Shown here: positions 35,558 to 44,407 of the stretch, one piece after another
How positions within the stretch are numbered: position 1 is the stretch's first letter
How the letters are laid out: the number at the start of each line of letters is the position of its first letter
Assembly: GCA_027450045.1 (NCBI GenBank)
Contig: DAIDKM010000001.1
Coordinates: 1-64,000 of the forward strand
Direction of reading: 5' to 3'
Origin: Paludibacter sp.
Lineage (GTDB): Bacteria > Bacteroidota > Bacteroidia > Bacteroidales > Paludibacteraceae
DNA length: 64,000 bases
Notes under the pieces: model-generated
Database searches by the model: none
What the model was told of the DNA's origin: nothing
The model's input: the letters and a program-made list of their open reading frames with translations, nothing else
Made by a program: the position numbers and the translations under genes

Positions 35558-36130
35558 TCACATTGCTGAGAGAAAATTGGTAATTACGGATTTGACTTGA
35601 GGAACAGTTTCCAGAATATTTTTGTTCATCACAACTACATCAAATTGAGGTGCAAACTCTATTTCTGAAGCTGCTTTTGAAAGACGTTCGGCTATTACTT
35701 CAGGAGCATCTGTTCCACGATGTTCTAATCTGTTTCTAAGTTCTTCGATTGAAGGTGGTTGCACAAAAATGGCTAAGGCTCGATTACCAAAATATTTTTT
35801 GAGTTTCAAGCCACCTTTCACATCGACATCAAAAAGAAGGTTTGTTCCGGTTGAGAGAGCTCGCTCTACCTCGCGTTTCAGCGTTCCGTAAAATTTATTG
35901 GGATAAACTTCTTCATATTCAATGAATTCGTTATTCTTGATTTTTAGCAAGAATTCTTCTGTCGAGAGAAAAAAGTATTCCACTCCATTCTGTTCGTTTC
36001 CTCGGGACGGTCGATTTGTGGCAGAAATGGAAAATTGGAACGGTTGTTCGCCTCTCAATAAATGATTAATCAAAGTGCTTTTGCCTGCTCCGGATGGCGC
36101 TGAAAATATAATTACTTTTCCTTGTGTCAT
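35558..36130 (-). CDS. gmk: Guanylate kinase
   Basis: A 190-residue P-loop kinase that makes GDP from GMP. P-loop is FSAPSGAGKSTLI; the GMP-binding region contains SATNRPSRGNEQNGVEYFFLS cut by the conserved R and Y residues, then LLFDVDVKGG. It lies 18 bases after yicC on the same strand, a common pairing in bacteria. Confidence 0.96.
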   Translation of the reverse strand: MTQGKVIIFSAPSGAGKSTLINHLLRGEQPFQFSISATNRPSRGNEQNGVEYFFLSTEEFLLKIKNNEFIEYEEVYPNKFYGTLKREVERALSTGTNLLFDVDVKGGLKLKKYFGNRALAIFVQPPSIEELRNRLEHRGTDAPEVIAERLSKAASEIEFAPQFDVVVMNKNILETVPQVKSVITNFLSAM

Positions 36131-36148
36131 CTGTTGGTGCTTTAGTGA

Positions 36149-37018
36149 TTATAAAACATTAAAAACCTGTTCTTTAATTTGTTCCAGATCATCTTTCATC
36201 AGTACCACGATTTTTTGCATCTCACTATGATTGGCTTTTGACCCCAATGTATTGATCTCACGACCCATTTCTTGTGCAATAAATCCAAGTTTTTTGCCGG
36301 GACTTGTTTCGTTTGTCATCGTGGTGCGAAAATAGTCAAGATGGTTTTGCAGCCGCGATTTTTCTTCGTTAACGTCTAATTTTTCAATGTAATAAATCAA
36401 TTCTTGTTCAAACCGATCGGCATTGTAATTTTCCCCGGCATTTTGCAAGCCCTCACGTAACCTGCTCTTAACACGATCAATTCGTTCTGTTTCATATTGT
36501 GATACAGTATCGAGTAACTCATTGATATGAATTAGTTTCGCATCAAAAAGTTTTTCCAAAGAACGTCCTTCTTGCATCCGAAATTCTTCTACTTGTTGTA
36601 AGGCGTCAAGCGTGACTTGCAGAACTGTTTCCCATTCATTTTCATCAAGTAATTGTTCTTCATTTTCAAACACTTGAGGAAGCCGAAGAAGTATATCGAA
36701 CCAATTTTGTGGCATCGGGATCTGGGTTGACTCCGCTAATTGCCGGATTTGGTCATAATAACTTTTGAACACAGCAACATTAATTTGTTGGATGGTTTTT
36801 TCATTCGGATTTGAAATTAGAATGGATACTTCTGCCTTCCCTCTTTCTAAGTGTTGAGTAATTACTTTTCTCAATTCCAACTCTTTTTCACGATATGCAG
36901 ATGGCATACGGAGAGAAATATCAATTTGTTTGCTGTTCAATGTTTTTATTTCAACAGTGATTTGTTTATTAGCTATTTCACGGGAAATTTTCCCATAACC
37001 AGTCATTGATTGAAGCAT
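36149..37018 (-). CDS. yicC: YicC family endoribonuclease
   Basis: A 289-residue YicC/YloC protein. N-terminal MLQSMTGYGK and the TLNSKQIDISLRMPSAYREKE stretch, and the C-terminal DUF1732 block (ETSPGKKLGFIAQEMGREINTLGSKAN cut by conserved Gly and Glu residues) are present. YicC has been reported to be a ribonuclease. It is read together with gmk from a promoter that forms an inverted repeat with that of tsaB. Confidence 0.94.
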   Translation of the reverse strand: MLQSMTGYGKISREIANKQITVEIKTLNSKQIDISLRMPSAYREKELELRKVITQHLERGKAEVSILISNPNEKTIQQINVAVFKSYYDQIRQLAESTQIPMPQNWFDILLRLPQVFENEEQLLDENEWETVLQVTLDALQQVEEFRMQEGRSLEKLFDAKLIHINELLDTVSQYETERIDRVKSRLREGLQNAGENYNADRFEQELIYYIEKLDVNEEKSRLQNHLDYFRTTMTNETSPGKKLGFIAQEMGREINTLGSKANHSEMQKIVVLMKDDLEQIKEQVFNVL

Positions 37019-37043
37019 GGCGCTAAGTGATTAAAAATTAGAA

Positions 37044-37084
37044 TGCAAATGTACGGGTTTTGGGTTAAAAAGTGTACATTTGCA
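37044..37084. promoter_or_regulatory. Divergent promoter pair as an inverted repeat (yicC / tsaB)
   Basis: TGCAAATGTAC at 37044-37054 and its perfect complement GTACATTTGCA at 37074-37084 flank a 19-base spacer. Each arm contains a TAnnTTTG element pointing outward from the pair: TACATTTG minus for yicC (37046-37053) and TACATTTG plus for tsaB (37075-37082). Confidence 0.6.
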
Positions 37085-37141
37085 AATTAATTTTGTGACT
37101 CATTTATTTCATACTCATAAGCTGTTACACGTATTCTCTTT

Positions 37142-37834
37142 ATGCCTGTTATTCTTCATCTTGAAACATCCACGTCTGTTTGTTCAGTAGCTTTATCAGT
37201 GGATGGAAAACTCGTTTCTGATCGTATCTCGTTTGAAGGTCCATCACATGCTGTGCTTTTAGCTCCATTTGTAGATGAAATTCTATGCGAGATGCGTACC
37301 CGGGACATGCGTCCTGATGCTGTTGCTGTGAGTTGTGGTCCTGGTTCGTACACCGGACTACGTATTGGTGTCTCTATGGCAAAAGGTCTTTGTTATGGTT
37401 GGAATGTGCCGTTAATTGCCGTTGACACGCTTCAATTGTTGGCCTATAGTGCTTTAAAAGCAACAACTTTGGATGACTCTTTATTGCTTTGTCCCATGAT
37501 TGATGCCCGACGTATGGAAGTTTTTTCAGCTATTTTCGATCAACAATTACAATTTGTACGTCCTATAGCGGCTGATATTGTTGATGATACAACTTATTTA
37601 CCGTGGTTGGAAAATACTCCAATGCTATTTTTGGGTAATGGTGCCGACAAATGTCGAATGCACATTACTCATCCAAACGCTCGGTTTTTGACTGATATTG
37701 TACCAAAAGCAAGCGAAATGATCGAATTGTCAGAAAAAATATTTATGAAAGGTCAATTCGTTGATAGTGCTTATTTTGAACCATTTTACTTGAAAGATTT
37801 TGTGGCTACTGTACCCAAAAATAAAGTGTTGTAA
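37142..37834 (+). CDS. tsaB: tRNA N6-adenosine threonylcarbamoyltransferase complex subunit TsaB
   Basis: A 230-residue ASKHA-fold protein that scaffolds TsaD and TsaE in making t6A37 of tRNAs reading ANN codons. N-terminal ILHLETSTSVCSVAL, VAVSCGPGSYTGLRIGVSMAKGL split by the conserved GPGSYTGLR motif, and CPMIDARRMEVF are the standard signatures. Length is normal. mtaB, which acts on the same t6A base, lies 6 kb downstream on the same strand. Confidence 0.95.
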   Translation: MPVILHLETSTSVCSVALSVDGKLVSDRISFEGPSHAVLLAPFVDEILCEMRTRDMRPDAVAVSCGPGSYTGLRIGVSMAKGLCYGWNVPLIAVDTLQLLAYSALKATTLDDSLLLCPMIDARRMEVFSAIFDQQLQFVRPIAADIVDDTTYLPWLENTPMLFLGNGADKCRMHITHPNARFLTDIVPKASEMIELSEKIFMKGQFVDSAYFEPFYLKDFVATVPKNKVL

Positions 37835-37886
37835 TGGATTGATTCATCATTTATCCGTGGTTCCAAATAAATTCACATGAAAATCA

Positions 37887-40070
37887 ATGTCAAAGGATAC
37901 ATTTACATTTTCCGACAATGAAAAAGCCAATTTGGCATTGGGTTTCATTCAAAATACGAACCGACACCTTTTTCTGACCGGCAAAGCAGGAACAGGAAAG
38001 ACAACCTTTTTGAAGCAACTCAAAACGATTTCTTCAAAACGGATGATTGTGGTTGCACCGACTGGTGTGGCTGCATTGAATGCGGAAGGTGTAACCATTC
38101 ATTCGTTTTTTGCGTTACCGCTTTCCCCGTTTATTCCTATACAAGAAAGCGTTTCGAACGAAAAGTCTCTTTCTCGTACAAAGATTGCTATTATTCGAAA
38201 CCTAGACTTGCTGATAATAGACGAAATAAGCATGGTTCGTGCCGATTTACTGGATGCCATTGATGCTGCATTGCGTCGTTATAGAAGACGAAAAGAGCCT
38301 TTTGGCGGTGTGCAACTATTGATGATTGGCGATTTGCAGCAATTGCCGCCTGTGGTTACCGACTCTGACAAAGAGCTTTTAGAACCGTATTATAAGACCT
38401 CTTATTTTTTTGGCAGTTATGCTTTACAGCGAGCACATTTTGTAACCATTGAATTGGAACATGTTTATCGTCAACGCGATGCAGCGTTTATTCGCTTGCT
38501 TAATGCGGTGCGCGAAAATCGTCTAAAGTCTGACATTTATCAATTGTTACGAAGCCGTTATATGCCAAATTTTCAATCGGATGAATATGTCATTTTAACT
38601 ACACATAATAATCAAGCGCAACGTGTTAACACAGATCATCTGAGTCGTTTAACCACACCTTCCCGTTTTTTTGAAGCGATCGTCTCAGGAGAATTTTCTG
38701 AATCAGCTTATCCAACCGATGCTCGTTTGGAGTTGAAAGAAGGTGCGCGCGTCATGTTTCTGAAAAATGATCCATCGGAAGCAAAAGCATTTTATAATGG
38801 CAAGATAGGTATCATTACTTCACTCAATAAAGAATTAATTTCGGTGATGTGCGATGGAGATTCGCAACCTATCGCGATTTCTCCCATGGAATGGCATAAT
38901 ATGCAGTACAGTTTCAATGAAGAGACACACGAAGTGGTTGAGAATTCCATTGGTACTTTTGTGCAATTCCCATTGAAATTAGCTTGGGCAATTACCATTC
39001 ACAAAAGTCAGGGATTAACCTTCGATCGTGTGATGATTGATGCCAAAGCGGCTTTTGCTCATGGACAAATTTACGTAGCGTTGAGTCGTTGCCGTTCATT
39101 GGAAGGCCTCATTTTAACCTCATTATTTAGCGAAAAGGCATTAGTTATCGATCAAGAAGTGGCTGATTTTACTCAACAATGTGAACAAGAACAGCCAACT
39201 TCAATAATGTTGGAAAAAGCTCAAGAGGAATACGTTCATCAATTATTGTTTGAGTTGTTTGATTTTGTTCCCATAAAACAAGCTCTGGCTAATTTACTTC
39301 ATCAGTTTTACGAACACAAAGCGATTATTGTTGGAATGAAATTTGATGACATTCGCAATATGAGCAGTGATTTTGAACGTGATGTTTTAGAAGTTAATGA
39401 TCGATTTCAAACTCAGATTAAAACGATTTTACAATCAACTGAAACAGTTGAAAATAACAATCAGTTGCAAGATAGAATTAAAAAAGCAATTCCTTATTTT
39501 GTTGATAAAATTGAAACCATCATCCTATCGGTACTCAAAACAGGTCAATTTGAAACCGATAACCAAACAGTCAAGAAAACATTGGATGAGCAAATGCTAC
39601 AACTTCGTGAACAAGCATGGACTAAAATGAGTTGTTTCCATAGTTGTACGGAAGGTTTTAATATTCAGCAATATGTCACTGCAAGAACGAATGCAATTTC
39701 GTTGTTTGAACAAGAAATAAATAAAGAACGCGCTCAAAGTCGTGTTACCAAAATATCCATGACGCATCAAGAACTTTATTTGCAATTGCGCGCGTGGAGA
39801 AATGCAAAAGCGGTTGATTTGGGTGTTGAACCTCATGCTATTTTGCGGCAAACATCTATGGAAAAGATTTGTTCTACGTTGCCTTCAACTAAAAAAGATT
39901 TAGGCCTAATCAAAGGAGTTGGAGCCAAGCGTATGCGTCAGTTTGGAGATGAATTATTAGAAATCATGGTTGAATATTTGAAAATGAAAGGATTGATGAC
40001 AAAAGTAGATTTGGGTCATAAGATACAATATAGAATACAATCTCAAAAGGACGATGAATCTGTTTTTTGA
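37887..40070 (+). CDS. PIF1/RecD-like SF1B helicase with C-terminal HRDC domain
   Basis: A 727-residue protein. The N-terminal 430 residues are a PIF1-type helicase: Walker A TGKAGTGKTT (31-40), VVAPTGVAALN, DEIS (112-115), GDLQQLPPV, and the C-terminal helicase motif AWAITIHKSQGLTFD with VALSRCRSLEGL. Residues about 440-640 are helical without a motif I recognise. The last 90 residues (LYLQLRAWRNAKAVDLGVEPHAIL ... LGLIKGVGAKRMRQFG) are an HRDC nucleic-acid-binding domain. It should unwind DNA 5' to 3' in repair or replication, by family. Confidence 0.9.
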   Translation: MSKDTFTFSDNEKANLALGFIQNTNRHLFLTGKAGTGKTTFLKQLKTISSKRMIVVAPTGVAALNAEGVTIHSFFALPLSPFIPIQESVSNEKSLSRTKIAIIRNLDLLIIDEISMVRADLLDAIDAALRRYRRRKEPFGGVQLLMIGDLQQLPPVVTDSDKELLEPYYKTSYFFGSYALQRAHFVTIELEHVYRQRDAAFIRLLNAVRENRLKSDIYQLLRSRYMPNFQSDEYVILTTHNNQAQRVNTDHLSRLTTPSRFFEAIVSGEFSESAYPTDARLELKEGARVMFLKNDPSEAKAFYNGKIGIITSLNKELISVMCDGDSQPIAISPMEWHNMQYSFNEETHEVVENSIGTFVQFPLKLAWAITIHKSQGLTFDRVMIDAKAAFAHGQIYVALSRCRSLEGLILTSLFSEKALVIDQEVADFTQQCEQEQPTSIMLEKAQEEYVHQLLFELFDFVPIKQALANLLHQFYEHKAIIVGMKFDDIRNMSSDFERDVLEVNDRFQTQIKTILQSTETVENNNQLQDRIKKAIPYFVDKIETIILSVLKTGQFETDNQTVKKTLDEQMLQLREQAWTKMSCFHSCTEGFNIQQYVTARTNAISLFEQEINKERAQSRVTKISMTHQELYLQLRAWRNAKAVDLGVEPHAILRQTSMEKICSTLPSTKKDLGLIKGVGAKRMRQFGDELLEIMVEYLKMKGLMTKVDLGHKIQYRIQSQKDDESVF

Positions 40071-40136
40071 GAATGTATTGGATAACAATAGATTTGATAA
40101 AGGAATAGAATTATAGAATTGAAATCAGATAAAAAA

Positions 40137-41054
40137 ATGAAGCGAAATATATTTATAAGTTTAATGCTGACGTTGTGGCTGTTTTCAACGTCGTTGAGCG
40201 ATGCACAACCTTATCAAATAGGGATATGTTTAAGTGGTGGCGGAGCATTGGGATTTGCACACATTGGTGTGTTAGAAGCGTTACAAGAAAGCGGCATTTA
40301 CCCGCAAATTATTTCAGGGACAAGTATGGGAGCCGTAGTTGGCGCTTTTTATGCAGCCGGCTATACACCTCACGAATTGTTAGGTATCATTCAGCACGAA
40401 AAATTATATAAAACAGACAAGATAATCCGGTTTCGACTTGGAAAAAACAAAACCGGATTTTCTGATCATGTCCCATTGTGCAATGTACTGAAAAAATATA
40501 TACCCGACGATAATTACGATAGTTTACCTAAACCTTTTTATTCATGTGCTACAAACTTAAGTACCGGAAAAGTTGAATATACATCGCATGGCGGTAATTT
40601 AAGTAAACATGTAGCTGCGTCTGCTTCCATTCCAGGTATTTTTGAGGCAGTTAAAATTGATTCTTGTTATTATGTAGATGGAGGAGTCCTGAATAATTTG
40701 CCGGCGCAACCCATTCGCCCATTGTGTAAAATAGAAATTTCGGTGGTAATCAGTCCTTTTACGCCTTACCCAAAAATTAAAAATTTATCGGATGTACTAC
40801 ATGACGTTCTCAAGGTAATGTCGAGAAACAATTCTCAAGCCGGACGTGATATGTCCGATTATGTGATTAATGTTAACATAGATCCTCGATTAGATATGTT
40901 TAGTTTCAAAAACTACAAGGATATTTATTTTGCTGGTTATAGAATCGGCAAAGAATTCATTGCGCAGCATCCTGAATTATTGAAATATGCAACTCCCAAA
41001 GTTCCACCAACGCGAGTTGTGCTACCTGATACAATTAAAGATATTCATTATTAA
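40137..41054 (+). CDS. Patatin-like phospholipase, exported
   Basis: A 305-residue patatin/RssA-like lipid acyl hydrolase. After a signal peptide (MKRNIFISLMLTLWLFSTSL) come the oxyanion loop SGGGALGFAHIGVL, the nucleophile Ser63 in GTSMG, and the catalytic Asp181 in DGGVLNNLP. The signal places it in the periplasm or outer membrane. I use the ATG at 40137; a TTG at 40119 would add six residues in front of the signal peptide. It precedes the acyl-CoA synthetase by 52 bases, so released fatty acids might be reactivated by its neighbour, which is inference. Confidence 0.9.
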   Translation: MKRNIFISLMLTLWLFSTSLSDAQPYQIGICLSGGGALGFAHIGVLEALQESGIYPQIISGTSMGAVVGAFYAAGYTPHELLGIIQHEKLYKTDKIIRFRLGKNKTGFSDHVPLCNVLKKYIPDDNYDSLPKPFYSCATNLSTGKVEYTSHGGNLSKHVAASASIPGIFEAVKIDSCYYVDGGVLNNLPAQPIRPLCKIEISVVISPFTPYPKIKNLSDVLHDVLKVMSRNNSQAGRDMSDYVINVNIDPRLDMFSFKNYKDIYFAGYRIGKEFIAQHPELLKYATPKVPPTRVVLPDTIKDIHY

Positions 41055-41106
41055 TATATTGTTTATTAGTTAGATACCTTTTCTTTTTGCTAAAGAATAG
41101 AATAAA

Positions 41107-42999
41107 ATGAGAAAAACAATCATAGACCTATTTGAACAAGCTGTTGAAAAATATCCGGAAAATACTTTTTTGTTCGAAAAGCAAGACGCAATTTTTCAAG
41201 AAACGACATACTTAAAAACGCGTGAGATAGTTTATCAATTAGGCGCTGGGTTGGTTTCTCTTGGTGTAATGAAAGGCGAACATGCAGCATTGCTTTCTGA
41301 AGGAAGAAATTTCTGGATTATGAGCGAATTAGCCATGTTTTATGCTGGTGCTATTAATGTTCCGCTGTCTGTGAAATTGGAAGAAAGCAATGATTTGTTG
41401 TTCAGATTGCAACATGCAGAAGTACATTATCTTTTTGTTTCTGCCACTCAATTACCAAAAATTCGCGCCATAAAACGTGATTTGCCTTTAATAAAACAGA
41501 TCATCGTATTTGAGGAACTGTCTATTTACGAAGCTAAAGAAATATCAATCAATAAGTTGTTTGACTTGGGTCGAGATTATTTAACTACCTGCTCATTAGA
41601 AAAGTTTTTAGCTATCGGGCAATCATTGAATAATGATGATGTTGCTACAATTACGTATACATCAGGCACAACTGCAGAACCAAAAGGAGTGATGTTGACG
41701 CATCGCAACTACACGGCTAATGTCGAACAATCGCTAACGTTATTGTCGATTCCCGAAACATGGCGAACATTGATCATCTTGCCTTTAGATCATTGTTTTG
41801 CACATGTGGTTGGTTTCTATATTTTTATGACATCTGGAGCCGGCGTCGCAACCGTTCAAACAGGGAGAACAGCATTAGAGACATTGAAAAATATCCCTAA
41901 CAACATCAAAGAGGTGAAACCTCATTTGATATTGAGTGTTCCCGCGTTAGCGAAGAGTTTTCGCAAAAACATTGAAAACGGAGTAAGGGCACAAGGAAAA
42001 ATCACCAATTTATTATTTCATTTTGCGTTGAAAGTAGCTTACACCTATAATCTACATAAAGCTTCCAAAAAGCTCTCGTGGCAAAAGTTGTTGTCCCCAT
42101 TGATAAGCCTTTTCGATAAAATTCTATTTTCCAAATTGAGGGAATCATTTGGAGGTAATCTCCAATTTTTTATTGGTGGTGGAGCCTTGTTAGACATGGA
42201 ATTACAACAATTTTTTTATGCCATCGGTATTCCGATGTATCAAGGTTACGGGCTGTCTGAAGCTACGCCTGTGATCTCGTCCAATGGTCCGGTAAATCAT
42301 CTTTTAGGCTCTTCAGGAAAATTAGTGCGACCTATGGATTTGAAGATCATTGACAGCCAAGGTAACGAACTTTCTTTAGGTGAAATAGGTGAAATCATTG
42401 TGCGTGGTGAAAATGTAATGGCTGGCTATTGGAAAAATTTTGAATCAACACGCGATGTATTACGTGATGGTTGGTTGCACACTGGCGACATGGGTTACAT
42501 GAACCAAACCGGTTTCTTGTATGTTTTAGGTCGATTTAAAAGCCTTTTAATTGGCAACGATGGTGAGAAATATAGTCCTGAAGGTATCGAAGAAGCACTT
42601 GTTTCTAATTCACATCATATCGATCAACTGTTTTTGCACAACAATCAAAAAGCTTACACCGTTGCATTGATTGTCCCCAATCGCGAAACTCTCAAACGAC
42701 ACGTAAAACATGATTTTACAACGATTGAAGGAAAACAGGAGGCTATTCAACTTATTTTGCATGATATCAATAAATTCAGAACAGGAGGAGTTCATGCAGG
42801 CATGTTTCCCGAGCGATGGTTGCCTACAACATTCGCCATCCTTTCAGAACCATTTACCGAACAAAATCGTATGATTAACAGTACCCTTAAGGTGGCCCGC
42901 GGTGAAGTCGAATCGGTTTACAAAGAAACATTGGACTTTCTTTATACACCTGATGGAAAGATGATTACAAATTATTATAACATGGCTAACATCTTTTAA
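41107..42999 (+). CDS. Long-chain acyl-CoA synthetase (AMP-forming)
   Basis: A 630-residue ANL-superfamily enzyme that activates fatty acids with ATP and CoA. The phosphate-binding signature TYTSGTTAEPKGVMLTHRN, YQGYGLSEATPVIS, WLHTGDMG and the hinge region LGRFKSLLIGNDGEKYSPEGIE cut around the conserved Gly-Glu are visible. Length and motifs match the FadD15-like group of Bacteroidota. Its place after a patatin gene suggests a role in membrane lipid recycling. Confidence 0.92.
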   Translation: MRKTIIDLFEQAVEKYPENTFLFEKQDAIFQETTYLKTREIVYQLGAGLVSLGVMKGEHAALLSEGRNFWIMSELAMFYAGAINVPLSVKLEESNDLLFRLQHAEVHYLFVSATQLPKIRAIKRDLPLIKQIIVFEELSIYEAKEISINKLFDLGRDYLTTCSLEKFLAIGQSLNNDDVATITYTSGTTAEPKGVMLTHRNYTANVEQSLTLLSIPETWRTLIILPLDHCFAHVVGFYIFMTSGAGVATVQTGRTALETLKNIPNNIKEVKPHLILSVPALAKSFRKNIENGVRAQGKITNLLFHFALKVAYTYNLHKASKKLSWQKLLSPLISLFDKILFSKLRESFGGNLQFFIGGGALLDMELQQFFYAIGIPMYQGYGLSEATPVISSNGPVNHLLGSSGKLVRPMDLKIIDSQGNELSLGEIGEIIVRGENVMAGYWKNFESTRDVLRDGWLHTGDMGYMNQTGFLYVLGRFKSLLIGNDGEKYSPEGIEEALVSNSHHIDQLFLHNNQKAYTVALIVPNRETLKRHVKHDFTTIEGKQEAIQLILHDINKFRTGGVHAGMFPERWLPTTFAILSEPFTEQNRMINSTLKVARGEVESVYKETLDFLYTPDGKMITNYYNMANIF

Positions 43000-43063
43000 A
43001 GTCATCTTAGAGCATGAGAAATGATGCTGAAAAAATCTCCGGTAATTTTAGATAATTGATTAT

Positions 43064-44392
43064 ATGATAGATATTTCCCAGTTTGAAGACAAAAAAATGG
43101 CACTCTACACATTAGGATGCCGCCTTAACTTTGCAGAAAGTTCCACCATTGGTCGTCAATTGGTAGAAGCGGGGTTTCGCAAGGTAAAAATGGGTGAGAA
43201 AGCGGATGTGTGTGTCATTAATACATGTACCGTTACTGATTTGGCGGATAAAAAATCACGGCAAGCTATTCACCGCCTTATCCGGCAACATCCCACTGCT
43301 TTTATTGTGGTGACTGGCTGTTATGCACAACTGAAACCAGAAGAAGTGAGTATGTTAGAAGGTGTAGATCTGGTGTTGGGAGCTAATGAAAAATTTGATA
43401 TACTTCAGTACATAAACTCTTTAGAAAAAAAATCGGAAGCAGAGATTCAGCATGTGAATAGTAAGGAAATTGATATATTTTTCCCTTCTATTTCGCACGA
43501 AGATCGTACTCGTTATTTCTTGAAAGTACAAGATGGTTGTGATTATCAATGTAGTTATTGCACTATTCCATTGGCTCGAGGAAAGAGTCGCAATGGCACC
43601 ATTGCCGATGCAGTGACTCTTGCTCAGCAAGCTGCCGCTGAAGGTGCCAAAGAGATTGTGCTTACGGGTGTCAATATTGGTGATTTTGGAAAATCGACCA
43701 ATGAATCTTTTTTCGATTTAATTCGTTCATTAGACAACGTGGAAGGTATTGTTCGATACCGGATTGGCAGCATTGAACCTAATTTATTGACAAATGAAAT
43801 CATTGATTTCGTTGCAAATTCAAACCGTTTTGCTCCTCATTTTCATATTCCGTTGCAATCAGGTAGTAATAGCATGCTGGCTTTGATGCGTCGTCGCTAT
43901 CGTCGCGAATTATTTGAAGAGAAAGTGATGTTTATTAAACAACGGCTACCAAATGCTTTTATTGGGGTGGATGTCATTGTTGGTATGCATGGTGAAACTG
44001 CCGCCGACTTTGAGGATGCTTATCAATTCATTCAACGACTCCCGATTTCTCAACTTCATGTTTTTACCTATTCGGAACGTTTAAATACCAAAGCATTAGA
44101 AATTGAGAATCATGTGTCACCTATTGAGCGCAAGCAACGAAGCGAACGATTGCATGTTCTTTCCGATCAAAAACTAAAAGATTTTTATCAACAACATAGT
44201 CGTCAAACCGGTTACGTACTATGGGAAGCAGCGCATAAAGGCACTCTCATGACAGGCTTTACAGAAAATTACATGCACGTGGCTGCGCCTTATGATAAAG
44301 CAAAAATTAATTCAATAGAGCAAGTTACATTGAACAACTTTACCGATTCTTTAACCGATAATGGTTGGATCGGATTTCAATTATCCAACTAA
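43064..44392 (+). CDS. mtaB: tRNA (N6-L-threonylcarbamoyladenosine(37)-C2)-methylthiotransferase MtaB
   Basis: A 442-residue radical SAM methylthiotransferase. The N-terminal UPF0004 domain carries cluster-binding Cys19, Cys55 and Cys86 (TLGCRLN, NTCTVT, TGCYAQ); the radical SAM cluster is CDYQCSYC with Cys159, Cys163 and Cys166; a C-terminal TRAM-like region follows. It turns t6A37 into ms2t6A37. It lies 65 bases after the acyl-CoA synthetase and 15 before tgt, another tRNA-modifying gene. Confidence 0.95.
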   Translation: MIDISQFEDKKMALYTLGCRLNFAESSTIGRQLVEAGFRKVKMGEKADVCVINTCTVTDLADKKSRQAIHRLIRQHPTAFIVVTGCYAQLKPEEVSMLEGVDLVLGANEKFDILQYINSLEKKSEAEIQHVNSKEIDIFFPSISHEDRTRYFLKVQDGCDYQCSYCTIPLARGKSRNGTIADAVTLAQQAAAEGAKEIVLTGVNIGDFGKSTNESFFDLIRSLDNVEGIVRYRIGSIEPNLLTNEIIDFVANSNRFAPHFHIPLQSGSNSMLALMRRRYRRELFEEKVMFIKQRLPNAFIGVDVIVGMHGETAADFEDAYQFIQRLPISQLHVFTYSERLNTKALEIENHVSPIERKQRSERLHVLSDQKLKDFYQQHSRQTGYVLWEAAHKGTLMTGFTENYMHVAAPYDKAKINSIEQVTLNNFTDSLTDNGWIGFQLSN

Positions 44393-44407
44393 TTTTGATC
44401 TGTATTT

